Shown here: piece after piece, positions 8,967 to 17,498 of the stretch
Numbering within the stretch: position 1 is the first letter of the stretch
Layout of the letters: each line of letters opens with the position of its first letter
Assembly: GCF_030282845.1 (NCBI RefSeq)
Contig: NZ_JASTWE010000016.1
Location: 1 to 64,000, forward strand
Reading direction: 5' to 3'
Origin: Pseudodesulfovibrio pelocollis
GTDB lineage: Bacteria; Desulfobacterota; Desulfovibrionia; Desulfovibrionales; Desulfovibrionaceae
DNA: 64,000 nt
Program-made: the position numbers and the translations under genes
The notes under the pieces: model-generated
Told to the model about the DNA's origin: nothing
What the model saw: the letters and a program-made list of their open reading frames with translations, nothing else
Databases searched by the model: none

Positions 8967-10076
8967 ATGAAAATATTTCAAGTCATCAACGTGCGCTGGC
9001 ACAACGCCACCGCATGGTACGCCCTGATCTTAAGCCGCCTGCTGGCCGATGCCGGGCACGAGGTGACCGTGCTGACTCAGGGCAACACCAAGCCCGATGA
9101 AATGGCCAGAAGCATGGGCCTGAACACCGTGGCCGTGGACCTGAACACCAACAATCCCCTGCGCTTCGCCGCCGCCACACGACACATCATCCGCCTGCTC
9201 AGAACGCACCGCCCGGACATCGTCAACTGTCACCGGGGCGAAGGGTTCTTCCTGTGGGGCGCGCTCAAGCTGCTGGGTTTCGGGTTCAGGCTCGTACGCA
9301 CCCGGGGCGACCAGCGGCCGCCGCGCAGCGATTTCCTCAACCGGTTCATTCACGCCGACGTGGCCGACGCCGTGGTGGTCACCAACCGACGCATGGCCGA
9401 TTTCTTCCTGCACACCATGCGCACCCCGGCCCACGGGCTCTGGCTCATCCACGGTGGCGTGGATACCGCCCGCTTCGCCTTTGATGCGGCCGGGCGCGAG
9501 CGGGTCCGGGCCGAGTTCGGCTTTGCGCCCCACCATGTGGTCGTCGGCCTTGTGGGCCGCTTCGACCGGGTCAAGGGCCACAAAGAGATCATCGAGGCAG
9601 TATCGAGACTGCGCGACGCCGGACACGCCGATGTCCGCCTCTTCCTCGTCGGATTCGACACGGCCATGACCAGCGACCAGATCCGGGCCACCATCGATGC
9701 GCACAACCTGGGCGACATCACCCGCATCAGCGGCGAGCGCCAGGACGTGCCCGCCTGCATCTCGGCGCTGGACATCGGGGTGGTGGCCTCGCTGTGGTCC
9801 GAAACCATCGCCCGGGCAGGACTCGAAATCATGGCCGCCGAGCGGCCCCTGGTCTCCACCAACGTCGGTGTCATGCCGGACCTGACCGCCCCGGCCATGC
9901 TTGTGGAGCCGGGCGACCCCGTGGGCATGGCCGACACCCTGGCCAGCCTGATCAGAGACACGTCCCTGCGCGACGCGGTGCTTGAGGCGCAGAAAAGGAC
10001 CATGTCACAACTCACCTTCGACGAATTCCTCAAACGCAGCCTGAACCTCTACAACAGCCTCATCGACGGCGACTAG
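8967..10076 (+). CDS. Family 4 glycosyltransferase (GT-B fold)
   Basis: A 369-residue retaining glycosyltransferase. The N-terminal Rossmann half carries VINVRWHNATAWYALILSRLLADAGHEV and VNCHRGEG. The C-terminal half has VGLVGRFDRVKGHKEIIEA (donor-binding GxxGR/VKG) and ETIARAGLEIMAAERPLV, the E-x7-E signature of GT4. ATG at 8967 is preferred (GGTGGA four bases upstream) over ATG at 8931 or the frame start at 8907, because the protein then begins MKIFQVINVRW, as is normal for the family. The stop overlaps the convergent MltB gene by four bases. Confidence 0.85.
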   Translation: MKIFQVINVRWHNATAWYALILSRLLADAGHEVTVLTQGNTKPDEMARSMGLNTVAVDLNTNNPLRFAAATRHIIRLLRTHRPDIVNCHRGEGFFLWGALKLLGFGFRLVRTRGDQRPPRSDFLNRFIHADVADAVVVTNRRMADFFLHTMRTPAHGLWLIHGGVDTARFAFDAAGRERVRAEFGFAPHHVVVGLVGRFDRVKGHKEIIEAVSRLRDAGHADVRLFLVGFDTAMTSDQIRATIDAHNLGDITRISGERQDVPACISALDIGVVASLWSETIARAGLEIMAAERPLVSTNVGVMPDLTAPAMLVEPGDPVGMADTLASLIRDTSLRDAVLEAQKRTMSQLTFDEFLKRSLNLYNSLIDGD

Positions 10077-11029
10077 TTGCCGAAGAACTCGGCGGTCTTC
10101 CGCAGCTTGTCGGCCACGGCCATGATGGTCAGGGCGTAGCTCTCGGAGTGGTTGTAGCGGTAGATGACCTTGAGCTCGGCCTCGCGATCGAGCCCCTCCC
10201 GCCAGCCGTGGCGCTGGATGAAGTAGGCCATGCTGTGCAGGGCGTCGGTCATGTCGAAGAGATCAACCCGGCCGTCGCCATTGCCGTCGCGTCCATAGGC
10301 CACGGCGCTGGACGGAATGAACTGGCACAGGCCGATGGCCCCGTACATGGAGCTTGGCATGGTCAGCGGGTCGAGTCCGTTGCGGTCGGCATAGGTGATG
10401 AGGGATTTCAGCTCCACATACGCCCAGTTGCCCTTCTGTTCCGTGCGCCCGGCCAGCCACGCCTCGTTCTCCGGCGAAAGATCGTCACGACCGATATGGG
10501 AGCGGATCAGTGCGAGGTCGCGGGCTAGGGCCATGTTGGCCAGGATGGTCATGGCCTTGTACTTGCCCACCTGCGTGCCCAGCCGGGTTTCCACGAGCAT
10601 CAGCGCGGTCAGCACCTCTCCGGGCACGCCGTAGCGCGCCTCGATGGTCCTGTACAACTCGTCCTGCTCGCGGTGGAAGGCATAGGCCCCGGCCAGCAGG
10701 ATGGGATTGAGATAGCGCTCCATGACCTGGGGCTTGGGGGCCGGGCCGGGCTTGCGTCCAGCCAGACGCGTCTCCAGCAGGGCGCTCATCTTCCTGGCCA
10801 TGATCTCCGACGAAAACGTCAGATCGTCGCCCGCAAAGAGCGCCTCGACCCGGGCGCGGTCAAGGCCGTCGGCCACCAGCCGCTCCTTGAGGGGCTCCCA
10901 GGAGGGGTCGCCCGCCAGCAGCGGCCCGATCCAGAGCGCGCAAATGAAAACGGCGGCCAACGAAATGACGCTGGCCGCACGTTGCAGGCACCTTTTCAGG
11001 CTGAAATCAAATCCGGTCCATGGGGACAA
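10073..11029 (-). CDS. MltB-type lytic murein transglycosylase
   Basis: A lytic transglycosylase that cleaves peptidoglycan between MurNAc and GlcNAc to leave 1,6-anhydro ends. A signal anchor (SVISLAAVFICALWIGPLLAG) precedes an SLT_2 domain: ALMLVETRLG holds the catalytic Glu, followed by YGAIGLCQFIPSSAVAYG and a calcium-loop-like DGNGDGRVDLFD known in MltB. No lipobox Cys is seen, so it is probably periplasmic or N-terminally anchored. The start is ambiguous: ATG at 11047 contains AGGAGG as codons 2-3, while TTG at 11029 lies nine bases behind that AGGAGG, so I choose TTG. The gene overlaps the upstream zinc-ribbon gene. Confidence 0.8.
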   Translation of the reverse strand: MSPWTGFDFSLKRCLQRAASVISLAAVFICALWIGPLLAGDPSWEPLKERLVADGLDRARVEALFAGDDLTFSSEIMARKMSALLETRLAGRKPGPAPKPQVMERYLNPILLAGAYAFHREQDELYRTIEARYGVPGEVLTALMLVETRLGTQVGKYKAMTILANMALARDLALIRSHIGRDDLSPENEAWLAGRTEQKGNWAYVELKSLITYADRNGLDPLTMPSSMYGAIGLCQFIPSSAVAYGRDGNGDGRVDLFDMTDALHSMAYFIQRHGWREGLDREAELKVIYRYNHSESYALTIMAVADKLRKTAEFFGN

Positions 11030-11174
11030 ATCCCATCTCCTCCTCAAAGTCGTCGTCCATCGCGGGCGCGTATTGATCGAGGGTGTACACCGCGCCGCAG
11101 GAGGGGCAGCGGAGGATCACCTCACGACAACCCCTGTGGGCCGCAAGCTCCAGTCCACACTTTTCGCAGACCAT
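11007..11174 (-). CDS. Small zinc-ribbon protein
   Basis: A 55-residue protein with two CxxC pairs (CEKC and CPSC, about 20 residues apart), typical of a zinc ribbon or rubredoxin-like knuckle, then an acidic DDDFEEE tail. Function is unknown; such proteins often bind nucleic acid or act as metal adaptors. ATG at 11174 makes the protein start just before the first CxxC; an alternative ATG at 11213, five bases behind the tolC stop, would add 13 residues. It lies between tolC and mltB in one leftward transcript and its end overlaps the mltB start. Confidence 0.65.
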   Translation of the reverse strand: MVCEKCGLELAAHRGCREVILRCPSCGAVYTLDQYAPAMDDDFEEEMGFVPMDRI

Positions 11175-11218
11175 GCCCCGCGCCTGCCACGTTCTGGTGC
11201 GGCGGGCGAACATCACGG

Positions 11219-12589
11219 CTACCGCCCGGTGTCCAGGCCGGGATTCTTCTCGCCCATGGCGACATAGAGGGTTGAGATGGCCGTGCCGTAGTCGGCCAGG
11301 GCCTGTGAGAGCTGCGCCTCGCTGGTGGTCAGCCGGGCCTGGGCGTTGAGCACGTCGGTGTTGGTGCCCACCTGGGCCTGATACCGGGCCACGGCCATGC
11401 GGTAGGCCTCCTCGGCCGCCTCCACCGATTTCTGGGCCACGGAGATGCGGTCTGCCGCCTCATTGATGTTGAGCAGCGCCTGCTTGACCTCGAAGCCCGC
11501 GTTGAGCCGGGTATCCTCAAGCTGGGCCTGCACCTGCTTGATGGTCTCCTCGGACTGCTTGTAATCGTAGTAGTCGGCACCCCACTCGAAGATGGACATG
11601 GTGGCACCAACGCCCACGGTCCAATACTCCTTGGAGGTGTAGGGATAGGAATTGCCGCGGTTCAAGCCCGCGTCAACGCCCTTGTTGTAGTAGTTCCAGT
11701 CGGCCTCCACCTGGGGGTAGAAGCTGCTGGCCGCAATGGTGGAGTCCTTCTCGGCGATCTCGACGCTCTTCTGGCCGATGACCAGATCAGGCCGATTCTT
11801 GTAGGCACGGTTCAGGCTCTCCTGCAACGTCAGGTCAAAGGGAATGTGCTCAAGCTCGCCCACGTAATCCACATCCACCTCAAGGGGAATGTTCAGGAGG
11901 GTGTTGAGCTGCGCCTGCTGGGTGAGGACATTGTTGCGAGCGATCAGGAGGTCCTGCCGGGCGGTGGCCAGATCGACCTCGGCGTCGAGCACCTCGGACC
12001 TGGGCTTGAGGCCCACCTCGTAAAAGGCGTCGATGACCCTGAGCTGGGATTCGAGACGGGCCACGGAATCCTCGCCGCTCTTCACGTCCATGCGCGCCTT
12101 GAGCAGCGAAAGGAAGTTGGACTGGACGCTGGCTATGAGGGAAAGCTCCACATTGTCCAGCGACGCCGCATTGGACTCCTCGGTCAGTTTGGACTTCTGC
12201 CAGGTGGCAAGCAGGTTGAATCCCTTGAAGACCGGCTGGTTGACATTGACGTTGGCGACCCAGTCGTCATGCTTGCCCGAAGTGACCTGCCTGCGGTCGT
12301 AGTAGGTGTAACCGTAGCCAGCGCCGACCGAGGGCAGAAACTTGCCAAAGGACGAGCGGGTGCCAAACTGCGAGCCCTTGAGCTGCGCCCGGATGGCGGT
12401 CATGTTCGGGTTGAGGGCCAGGGCTCGCTTGACGGAGCGCTCAAGGTCGAAGGACCCGGAATAATTCTCGGCCGCGGCCTGGGATTCCGCCCCGGGTTCG
12501 GGGTCCGCATCCACAGCCATCGCCGGAGTGCCCAGGGCCGTCAGGGCCGCCAGGGCCAGGGTCATGATCAATGACCGGATAAGGAGCAT
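11219..12589 (-). CDS. TolC-family outer-membrane efflux/secretion protein
   Basis: A 456-residue outer-membrane factor forming the trimeric exit duct of type I secretion or RND efflux. A signal peptide (LIMTLALAALTALGTPAMA) precedes a mature part with two OEP repeats: SFDLERSVKRALALNPN starts the first and LTLQESLNRAYKNRPDL the second. Helical segments such as RLESQLRVIDAFYEVGLK and SVEAAEEAYRMAVARYQAQVGT are typical of the alpha-barrel. ATG at 12589 has AGGAA eight bases upstream. No inner-membrane pump or adaptor is adjacent, so the substrate is unknown. Confidence 0.88.
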   Translation of the reverse strand: MLLIRSLIMTLALAALTALGTPAMAVDADPEPGAESQAAAENYSGSFDLERSVKRALALNPNMTAIRAQLKGSQFGTRSSFGKFLPSVGAGYGYTYYDRRQVTSGKHDDWVANVNVNQPVFKGFNLLATWQKSKLTEESNAASLDNVELSLIASVQSNFLSLLKARMDVKSGEDSVARLESQLRVIDAFYEVGLKPRSEVLDAEVDLATARQDLLIARNNVLTQQAQLNTLLNIPLEVDVDYVGELEHIPFDLTLQESLNRAYKNRPDLVIGQKSVEIAEKDSTIAASSFYPQVEADWNYYNKGVDAGLNRGNSYPYTSKEYWTVGVGATMSIFEWGADYYDYKQSEETIKQVQAQLEDTRLNAGFEVKQALLNINEAADRISVAQKSVEAAEEAYRMAVARYQAQVGTNTDVLNAQARLTTSEAQLSQALADYGTAISTLYVAMGEKNPGLDTGR

Positions 12590-12694
12590 AGTGACATTCC
12601 TGCTATGATTTGGTGTTTCTGTTGCACCAGCAACAATCCATTCCGACATAGTTATCAAGTCTTCCCGGGGTCTGCAACCACAAAAACAATGGAT

Positions 12695-13483
12695 TTACTT
12701 GTGCAAAGCCGCGCAATCCGAGGGGTCGCCCTGGAGTTTTTCCAGGGCGTGACGCAGGGTCGGCAGGAGCGGCTCCAGGCACTCGGCCACGGCCTTGGGA
12801 CTGCCGGGCATGTTGACGATGAGCGCCTGCCCCAGCGTCCCGGCCACGGCGCGCGAGATGGCCCCGTGCGGCGTCTTGGCCAGACTGGCCGAGGTCATGG
12901 CCCGCTCGAATCCGGGCAATCTTTTCTCGATCACGGCCATGGTGGCTTCGGGCGTGACATCGCGGGGGCCGACCCCGGTCCCTCCGGTGGTCAGGATCAG
13001 GTCGAACCCCTGGACCAGGGCCAGATCGGCCATGAGCCCCTTGAGCAGCCCTGCCTCGTCCGGGATGACAAACCCCTGGACCAGGGCCAGATCAAGCCGC
13101 TGCGCCACCATGGTCCCCACCAGCGGGCCGGACTCGTCGGTGCGCTTGCCCGCCGCGCCCTTGTCGCTCAGGGTGATCCAGGCCAGGGCGTAGCCGTCCC
13201 TTTCGACAGACAGGGACATCTCGCCCGCAGGCGCGTCGGCCTCGGCCCGCAGCAGAAGCAGCGGACGCGACGCGCCCGATACACCGACCGGCAGCCAGCC
13301 CACCGAAAGCACCCGCAAGACCGCATCGCCGCCCCGGAGCCGATCCCCGGCGCGCAGGCCGGTCAGCGGGGTCGAGGCGACAGCCCATCCTGTCGGCGCA
13401 CCCTCCCCGGCCGGGCTGAGGTGGACGCACTCGCCCGCAGCGAGCGGGACCGCGAGACGCAGGGTGACGGATCGTTCGGACAT
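12695..13483 (-). CDS. MogA/MoaB-family molybdopterin protein
   Basis: A 262-residue protein with a C-terminal MoCF-biosynthesis domain (about residues 95-262): ITLSDKGAAGKRTDESGP, LILTTGGTGVGPRDVTPEA and VNMPGSPKAVAE match MogA/MoaB, which adenylylates molybdopterin before metal insertion. Residues 1-90 form an extra beta-rich region (VTLRLAVPLAAGECVHLSP) of unknown role. ATG at 13483 has AAGGAG six bases upstream; a longer frame is only a shadow of the neighbouring DUF1614 gene. Molybdenum cofactor synthesis fits formate dehydrogenases in sulfate reducers. The gene follows the DUF1614 gene by 17 bases, so they are likely one transcript. Confidence 0.85.
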   Translation of the reverse strand: MSERSVTLRLAVPLAAGECVHLSPAGEGAPTGWAVASTPLTGLRAGDRLRGGDAVLRVLSVGWLPVGVSGASRPLLLLRAEADAPAGEMSLSVERDGYALAWITLSDKGAAGKRTDESGPLVGTMVAQRLDLALVQGFVIPDEAGLLKGLMADLALVQGFDLILTTGGTGVGPRDVTPEATMAVIEKRLPGFERAMTSASLAKTPHGAISRAVAGTLGQALIVNMPGSPKAVAECLEPLLPTLRHALEKLQGDPSDCAALHK

Positions 13484-13500
13484 GACGACTCCTTGCAGGA

Positions 13501-14232
13501 TCAGGCCAGCAGAACGGCGAGCACCCCGGCCACCAACACGCCGCCAAAGGTGCCAGCCCCACCGATGGAAACCAGCGGCGTGGCGATGCGGTTTCGGATG
13601 CGCGGGGTGAGCAGGGGGGCCAGGTTGCCGCCCAGGATGGTGCCCATGGTTCCGGCCACGTAGGCGGCCAGCGGGCGGATGGGCTCGGGCACGAAGAAAT
13701 AGACGGAGAGAAAGGTCATCAGCGCGGGCATGAAAAGGGGCACGCGCAGCCCGGTCAGGGGATGGGGCCGGGTAATGGCGTAGCAACCGGCCGCCACCAC
13801 GACCAGGGCGAATCCGATCCAGCCCCAGCCCTCGGCGGCCGCGCCCTGGGCCGTGCCCAGCACAAAGGTCAGGCTGAGAAGCAGCGGCAGGACAAAGCCG
13901 CCCACATTGACGGCAAAGACCTGCTTCTTCAACTCGTTGGCGGGTTCCTCGTCCAGGCAGGAGGCGTGTCCGGCCCGGTCCATGGTGCAGGTCACTATTC
14001 TGGGTCGACGCACCATGACCAGCCGCTGGCTGGTGTAGACCGGGATATTCACGCTCCGGCCCACCACGATGGCCAGGAACATGAGCACCCCCTGAAAGGT
14101 GGTCAACCCGAGGCGCGAGAACGCCTCGGCCACGATGCTCATGGGCAGGAAGACCAGGAGGAAGAACAGCGCGGCCAGGAAGAGCAGGGCTCCAAGGATG
14201 CCGCCGGAAAACTGAAAATATGGCGTATTCAT
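13501..14232 (-). CDS. DUF1614 membrane protein
   Basis: A 243-residue polytopic membrane protein of the uncharacterised DUF1614 family. It has about seven hydrophobic segments (for example GALLFLAALFFLLVFLPMS near the start and FGGVLVAGVLAVLLA at the end) and a conserved GRSVNIPVYT stretch. A cytosolic loop holds two Cys (VTCTMDRAGHASCLDE). The start at ATG 14232 is the first ATG of the hydrophobic reading; no strong ribosome site is visible and GTG at 14262 is an alternative. It lies divergent to rfbA and upstream of the MogA/MoaB gene. Confidence 0.7.
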   Translation of the reverse strand: MNTPYFQFSGGILGALLFLAALFFLLVFLPMSIVAEAFSRLGLTTFQGVLMFLAIVVGRSVNIPVYTSQRLVMVRRPRIVTCTMDRAGHASCLDEEPANELKKQVFAVNVGGFVLPLLLSLTFVLGTAQGAAAEGWGWIGFALVVVAAGCYAITRPHPLTGLRVPLFMPALMTFLSVYFFVPEPIRPLAAYVAGTMGTILGGNLAPLLTPRIRNRIATPLVSIGGAGTFGGVLVAGVLAVLLA

Positions 14233-14365
14233 GATGATGATTGGTCCGGACGCTCGGGTCACGGGTTGATTTTTGAACTCTCCCGGACCTATAGTGCAGG
14301 CGTCCGTGCACTGGGGATTACCCCAACTCCCGCGCGAAGTAAATCAAAGGACCAGCGAGGCTCCC

Positions 14366-15256
14366 ATGAAAGGCATCATCCTGGCCGGCGGCTCCGGCAC
14401 CCGGCTGCACCCCCTGACCCGGGTGGTCAGTAAGCAGTTGCTCCCGGTCTACGACAAGCCCATGATCTATTATCCCCTGTCCACCCTCATGCTGGCCGGA
14501 ATCAGGGAAATCCTCGTCATCTCCACCCCGCACGACCTGCCCAGCTTCCGCGAGCTGCTGGGCGACGGCTCCCAGCTCGGCATCACCCTCGAATACCGCG
14601 AGCAGCCGAGCCCGGACGGCCTGGCCCAGGCATTTCTCATCGGCGAGGATTTCATCGGCAACGACACCGTCTGCCTCGTGCTCGGCGACAACATCTTTTA
14701 CGGCCACGGCCTGGGCTCGATCCTCAAGGAGGCTGGCGCCCTGACCCGGGGAGGCATCGTCTTCGCCTATCTGGTCAAGGACCCCGAGCGCTACGGCGTG
14801 GTGGAGTTCGACGCCGCCTACCGCGCCCTGTCCATCGAGGAAAAACCTGTCAAACCCAAGTCCAAGTACGCAGTCACCGGCCTCTACTTCTACGACAACG
14901 ACGTCATCCCCATCGCCAGGGCGCTCAAACCCTCGGCGCGCGGCGAGCTGGAGATCACGGACGTCAACAAGGCCTACCTCGCGCGCGGCGACCTAGAGGT
15001 CCAGACCCTTGGCCGCGGCTACGCATGGCTCGACATGGGCACCCATGAATCGCTCCACGGCGCGGCCAGCTTCGTGCGCGCGGTGCAGGAGCGCCAAGGC
15101 TACATCATCTCAAGCCCGGAGGAAATCGCCTACCGCATGGGCTTCATCGACGCGGACCAACTGCAGCGGCTGGCCTGCGCCATGAGCAAAAACAGCTATG
15201 GCCAATACCTGCTCGACATGGTGCTCGAAGGCCGGGCCACCGCCTGCCAGACCTAG
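14366..15256 (+). CDS. rfbA: Glucose-1-phosphate thymidylyltransferase
   Basis: A 296-residue nucleotidyltransferase (RmlA/RfbA) that makes dTDP-glucose from dTTP and glucose-1-phosphate, the entry step to dTDP-deoxysugars. The pyrophosphorylase signature [25 protein letters not shown] is at the start. [12 protein letters not shown] holds the metal Asp and [13 protein letters not shown] and [11 protein letters not shown] follow as in RmlA. ATG at 14366 has GAGG seven bases upstream. rmlB, rmlC and rmlD are not adjacent. Its product could feed the dTDP-sugar operon at 57.4-61.3 kb. Confidence 0.92.
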   Translation: MKGIILAGGSGTRLHPLTRVVSKQLLPVYDKPMIYYPLSTLMLAGIREILVISTPHDLPSFRELLGDGSQLGITLEYREQPSPDGLAQAFLIGEDFIGNDTVCLVLGDNIFYGHGLGSILKEAGALTRGGIVFAYLVKDPERYGVVEFDAAYRALSIEEKPVKPKSKYAVTGLYFYDNDVIPIARALKPSARGELEITDVNKAYLARGDLEVQTLGRGYAWLDMGTHESLHGAASFVRAVQERQGYIISSPEEIAYRMGFIDADQLQRLACAMSKNSYGQYLLDMVLEGRATACQT

Positions 15257-15280
15257 CCGCTGAGCCTTGAACACGCCAGA

Positions 15281-15316
15281 AAAGGGCCGCATCCCATCCG
15301 GGATGCGGCCCTTTTT
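15281..15316 (+). terminator. Bidirectional intrinsic terminator after rfbA
   Basis: AAAGGGCCGCATCCC pairs with GGGATGCGGCCCTTT across a four-base loop. It has a T-run on the plus strand at 15312-15316 and an A-run before it that acts as a T-run on the minus strand. It can end rfbA and the small minus-strand gene at 15355-15501. Confidence 0.9.
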
Positions 15317-15354
15317 CGAAAAACGCAGGCCGGCGCGAAGCCGCCCGATCATGC

Positions 15355-15501
15355 CTAGTGGTGGTGATCCTCGTCCATGGCTTCCTTGACGCGGATGACG
15401 CCAATGGCCAGAATCCATGCGAGATAGATAAAAATCAGGGACACACCGACAAAACCGGCACCCGTGCTGTGCGCCATCCCGGAAAGCAGCTCGCCAATCA
15501 T
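15355..15501 (-). CDS. 48-residue single-pass membrane protein with His tail
   Basis: A very short gene with a strong ribosome site (GAGGAGG, about seven bases before ATG at 15501) and a proper stop just before a terminator. The peptide has a short amphipathic start (MIGELLSGMAHSTG), one hydrophobic span (FVGVSLIFIYLAWILAIGVI) and a charged end RVKEAMDEDHHH. This is the pattern of a small inner-membrane subunit or regulator, possibly metal-sensitive through the terminal histidines. No family is recognised. It stands alone between rfbA and the PilZ gene. Confidence 0.6.
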   Translation of the reverse strand: MIGELLSGMAHSTGAGFVGVSLIFIYLAWILAIGVIRVKEAMDEDHHH

Positions 15502-15699
15502 GTTATTCCTCCTCGGTCAACCCGTCTGTGGCTTGAAATGCTGTCTTTTCTTTGTCTCTTCAGGCAAGAAATGTCAACCCCTTCCGGGGAAAAATACGCC
15601 TTGCCCGGCCGCCTGAATCTGACCCGGGCCTTGCCAAAGCCCCCTCTTTTGCATAGGGTCTGACGGCGATTGCGCTTCACGACAACACGACGGTGAACC

Positions 15700-16329
15700 A
15701 TGGGTTTCTTCGACTTCTTCACCTCCCTCTTCTCCCGCCGGGCCAAGCCCAAGGCCAGGGGCGGGAAAAAGCCCGCGAGCAAGGCGAAACAATCGTCCAA
15801 ACCGGCGGCGAAATCGACAGCCCCCAGAAAGGGCGGCGAGGAGGCCATTGGTTTCAATGTCGCCAAGACCGCTGAGAAGAAACGGAAAAAAGCGGAAAAG
15901 ATCTCGGCGGCTCCCATCGACGAGAAGGCGCTGGGCTTCAGCATCTCCCTCAAGACCGAGGATGCCCAGTCCAAGAAACGCGAGGCCCTGCGCATCCGGG
16001 TGGACAACCTCTTTGTTCACGTCTCCCGTCTCAACAAACGATACCCTGTCACCGACATCAGCGCCACCGGCCTCGGCTTCGCCTTTGAGAAACCGCGCAT
16101 CAAGGCCGGGGTCGATCTGGTCATGACCATCATCCTCGATGGCAAGGTGATGGCCAAGGACGTGCAGTGCAAGGTCAGACGCCACGACCGGGGCTCGGTG
16201 GGCTGCGCCTTCGTGGACCTCGACCGCGCCCAGGACGACGCTGTCCACGCCATCGTCCTGCGCGGCCAGAAGGAGCAGGCAGCCAGAAAGACCGCCCAGA
16301 GGGACCGCGATTTCAAGGTCCCGGCCTGA
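15700..16329 (+). CDS. PilZ-domain protein (predicted c-di-GMP receptor)
   Basis: A 209-residue protein with a basic, Lys/Ala-rich N-terminal 75 residues and a PilZ domain from about 90. REALR at about 95-99 matches the RxxxR motif and DISATGLGF the D/NxSxxG motif, which together bind cyclic di-GMP. The disordered N-terminus may tether it to a partner. PilZ effectors commonly control motility or polysaccharide output; the target here is unknown. It is monocistronic and convergent with the following minus-strand gene. Confidence 0.85.
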   Translation: MGFFDFFTSLFSRRAKPKARGGKKPASKAKQSSKPAAKSTAPRKGGEEAIGFNVAKTAEKKRKKAEKISAAPIDEKALGFSISLKTEDAQSKKREALRIRVDNLFVHVSRLNKRYPVTDISATGLGFAFEKPRIKAGVDLVMTIILDGKVMAKDVQCKVRRHDRGSVGCAFVDLDRAQDDAVHAIVLRGQKEQAARKTAQRDRDFKVPA

Positions 16330-16344
16330 GAGCCGCCTTCCCGG

Positions 16345-16716
16345 CTATATCTTTCGCTTCAATCCCGCGATGAGCGCTTCGAGGTCGTTGAGCTCGCCCG
16401 GCTTGTGGTCCTCGGGATACAGCAGCGCGGTCATGAAAAAGACGCTGCCGATGCGCAGGGCCGTGCTCGCGCTGGTGGAGAACTGCTCCAGCCGCCGGGC
16501 CACCTCGGTGCCCTTGTCCCCGTCCAGCCGCTCGGTGTATTTCCAGGCGTCTGCGCTCAAGGCGGCGAGCAGTTCGGCCTTGGCCTCGGCCTTGGCCTGA
16601 AAGGCGCGCTGCCCCTCGGCGGCCAGGACGGCCTCGCCCTGGCGCTCCAGCTCCCGCACCCGGGCGGCCCTTTCCTCAAGAAAGGCTATCAGGTCCTCAA
16701 CGGCTTGTTTTTGCAT
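16345..16716 (-). CDS. Hypothetical helical protein
   Basis: A 123-residue protein without recognised family. Its first 70 residues are a charged Ala/Glu-rich helix (EERAARVRELERQGEAVLAA), probably a coiled coil. The end contains a short hydrophobic stretch, ALRIGSVFFMTALLYPED. ATG at 16716 has AGGAG six bases upstream, so the gene looks real. It is divergent from the RdgC-like gene. Confidence 0.6.
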   Translation of the reverse strand: MQKQAVEDLIAFLEERAARVRELERQGEAVLAAEGQRAFQAKAEAKAELLAALSADAWKYTERLDGDKGTEVARRLEQFSTSASTALRIGSVFFMTALLYPEDHKPGELNDLEALIAGLKRKI

Positions 16717-16874
16717 GATGTCTCCTGTTTGGACCAACTGTAGCCGTGTCGGCACGAGAAGACAAGAGGCCCCCGGCAAGTCGGGCGCGCCGACCCGAAA
16801 TTCCCTTTACATCGACCCCGATTGATCATACCTCAAGGGCTCGGAAAAAACGGCCATCTCGGGAGGAAATATAC

Positions 16875-17489
16875 GTGAGCATCCTATCCGCCAGCCTCGG
16901 GCTGACACGCTACCGGGTCATGGAGGACGTGCCCTCGGACCTGCTGCGGCAGGTGCCGGAGAAACTGCGCCAGTTCAGCTTCGTGGACATCGACGCCACG
17001 GCGGAGGAGCGCTCCTTCGGCTGGACCAGCATCGACGACATGCTGGACCTCAACTGGACCCAGTCGCCCCCGGAAAAGGCGGACTACTTCGCCTTTGCCC
17101 TGCGGCTCGACACCCGCCGCATTCCGCCCGCAGTGCTCAAAAAGCACACCACCATCGCCCTGAACAAGGAACTTGCGCAGAACAAGGAGCAGGGCAAGAA
17201 TTTCGTCTCCCGCGACCGCAAGCGCGAGATCAAGGAGCAGGTCACCCTGCGCCTGCGCGCCCGCACCTTTCCCATCCCGGCGGTCTTCGACGCCATCTGG
17301 AACCCGACCGCAAACCGCATCCTGCTGGCCACGACCAACGCCAAGGTTCGCGCCCTGTTCGAGGACTACTTCACCCTCACCTTCGACCTGCACCTTGAGC
17401 CGCTGACCCCGTTCTTCATGGCCATGGACATCCTCGGCGAAGAAGCGGCCCCAAAACTTGAACACCTCGAACCCACCATCTTCGCATAA
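16875..17489 (+). CDS. RdgC-like recombination-associated protein
   Basis: A 204-residue protein resembling RdgC, a ring-forming DNA-binding protein that modulates RecA. The central block VLKKHTTIALNKEL, KREIKEQVTLRLRARTFP and IWNPTANRILLATTNAK follows the order of the RdgC core (VIKQAL, LKDEV, LPRAF, and the W.D..N.L strand). It is about 100 residues shorter than E. coli RdgC. GTG at 16875 is chosen because GGGAGG lies about nine bases upstream; the longer frame from 16746 has no such site. It is followed nine bases later by a co-transcribed partner. Confidence 0.6.
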   Translation: MSILSASLGLTRYRVMEDVPSDLLRQVPEKLRQFSFVDIDATAEERSFGWTSIDDMLDLNWTQSPPEKADYFAFALRLDTRRIPPAVLKKHTTIALNKELAQNKEQGKNFVSRDRKREIKEQVTLRLRARTFPIPAVFDAIWNPTANRILLATTNAKVRALFEDYFTLTFDLHLEPLTPFFMAMDILGEEAAPKLEHLEPTIFA

Positions 17490-17498
17490 GGAAGCGCC

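Noticed and set aside
13005-13093. A 23-base exact direct repeat (13005-13027 and 13071-13093) in the MogA/MoaB gene
   Set aside because: Both copies encode LALVQGF-type residues at positions that align with normal family length, so the repeat is likely chance or codon-bias convergence and not an insertion.
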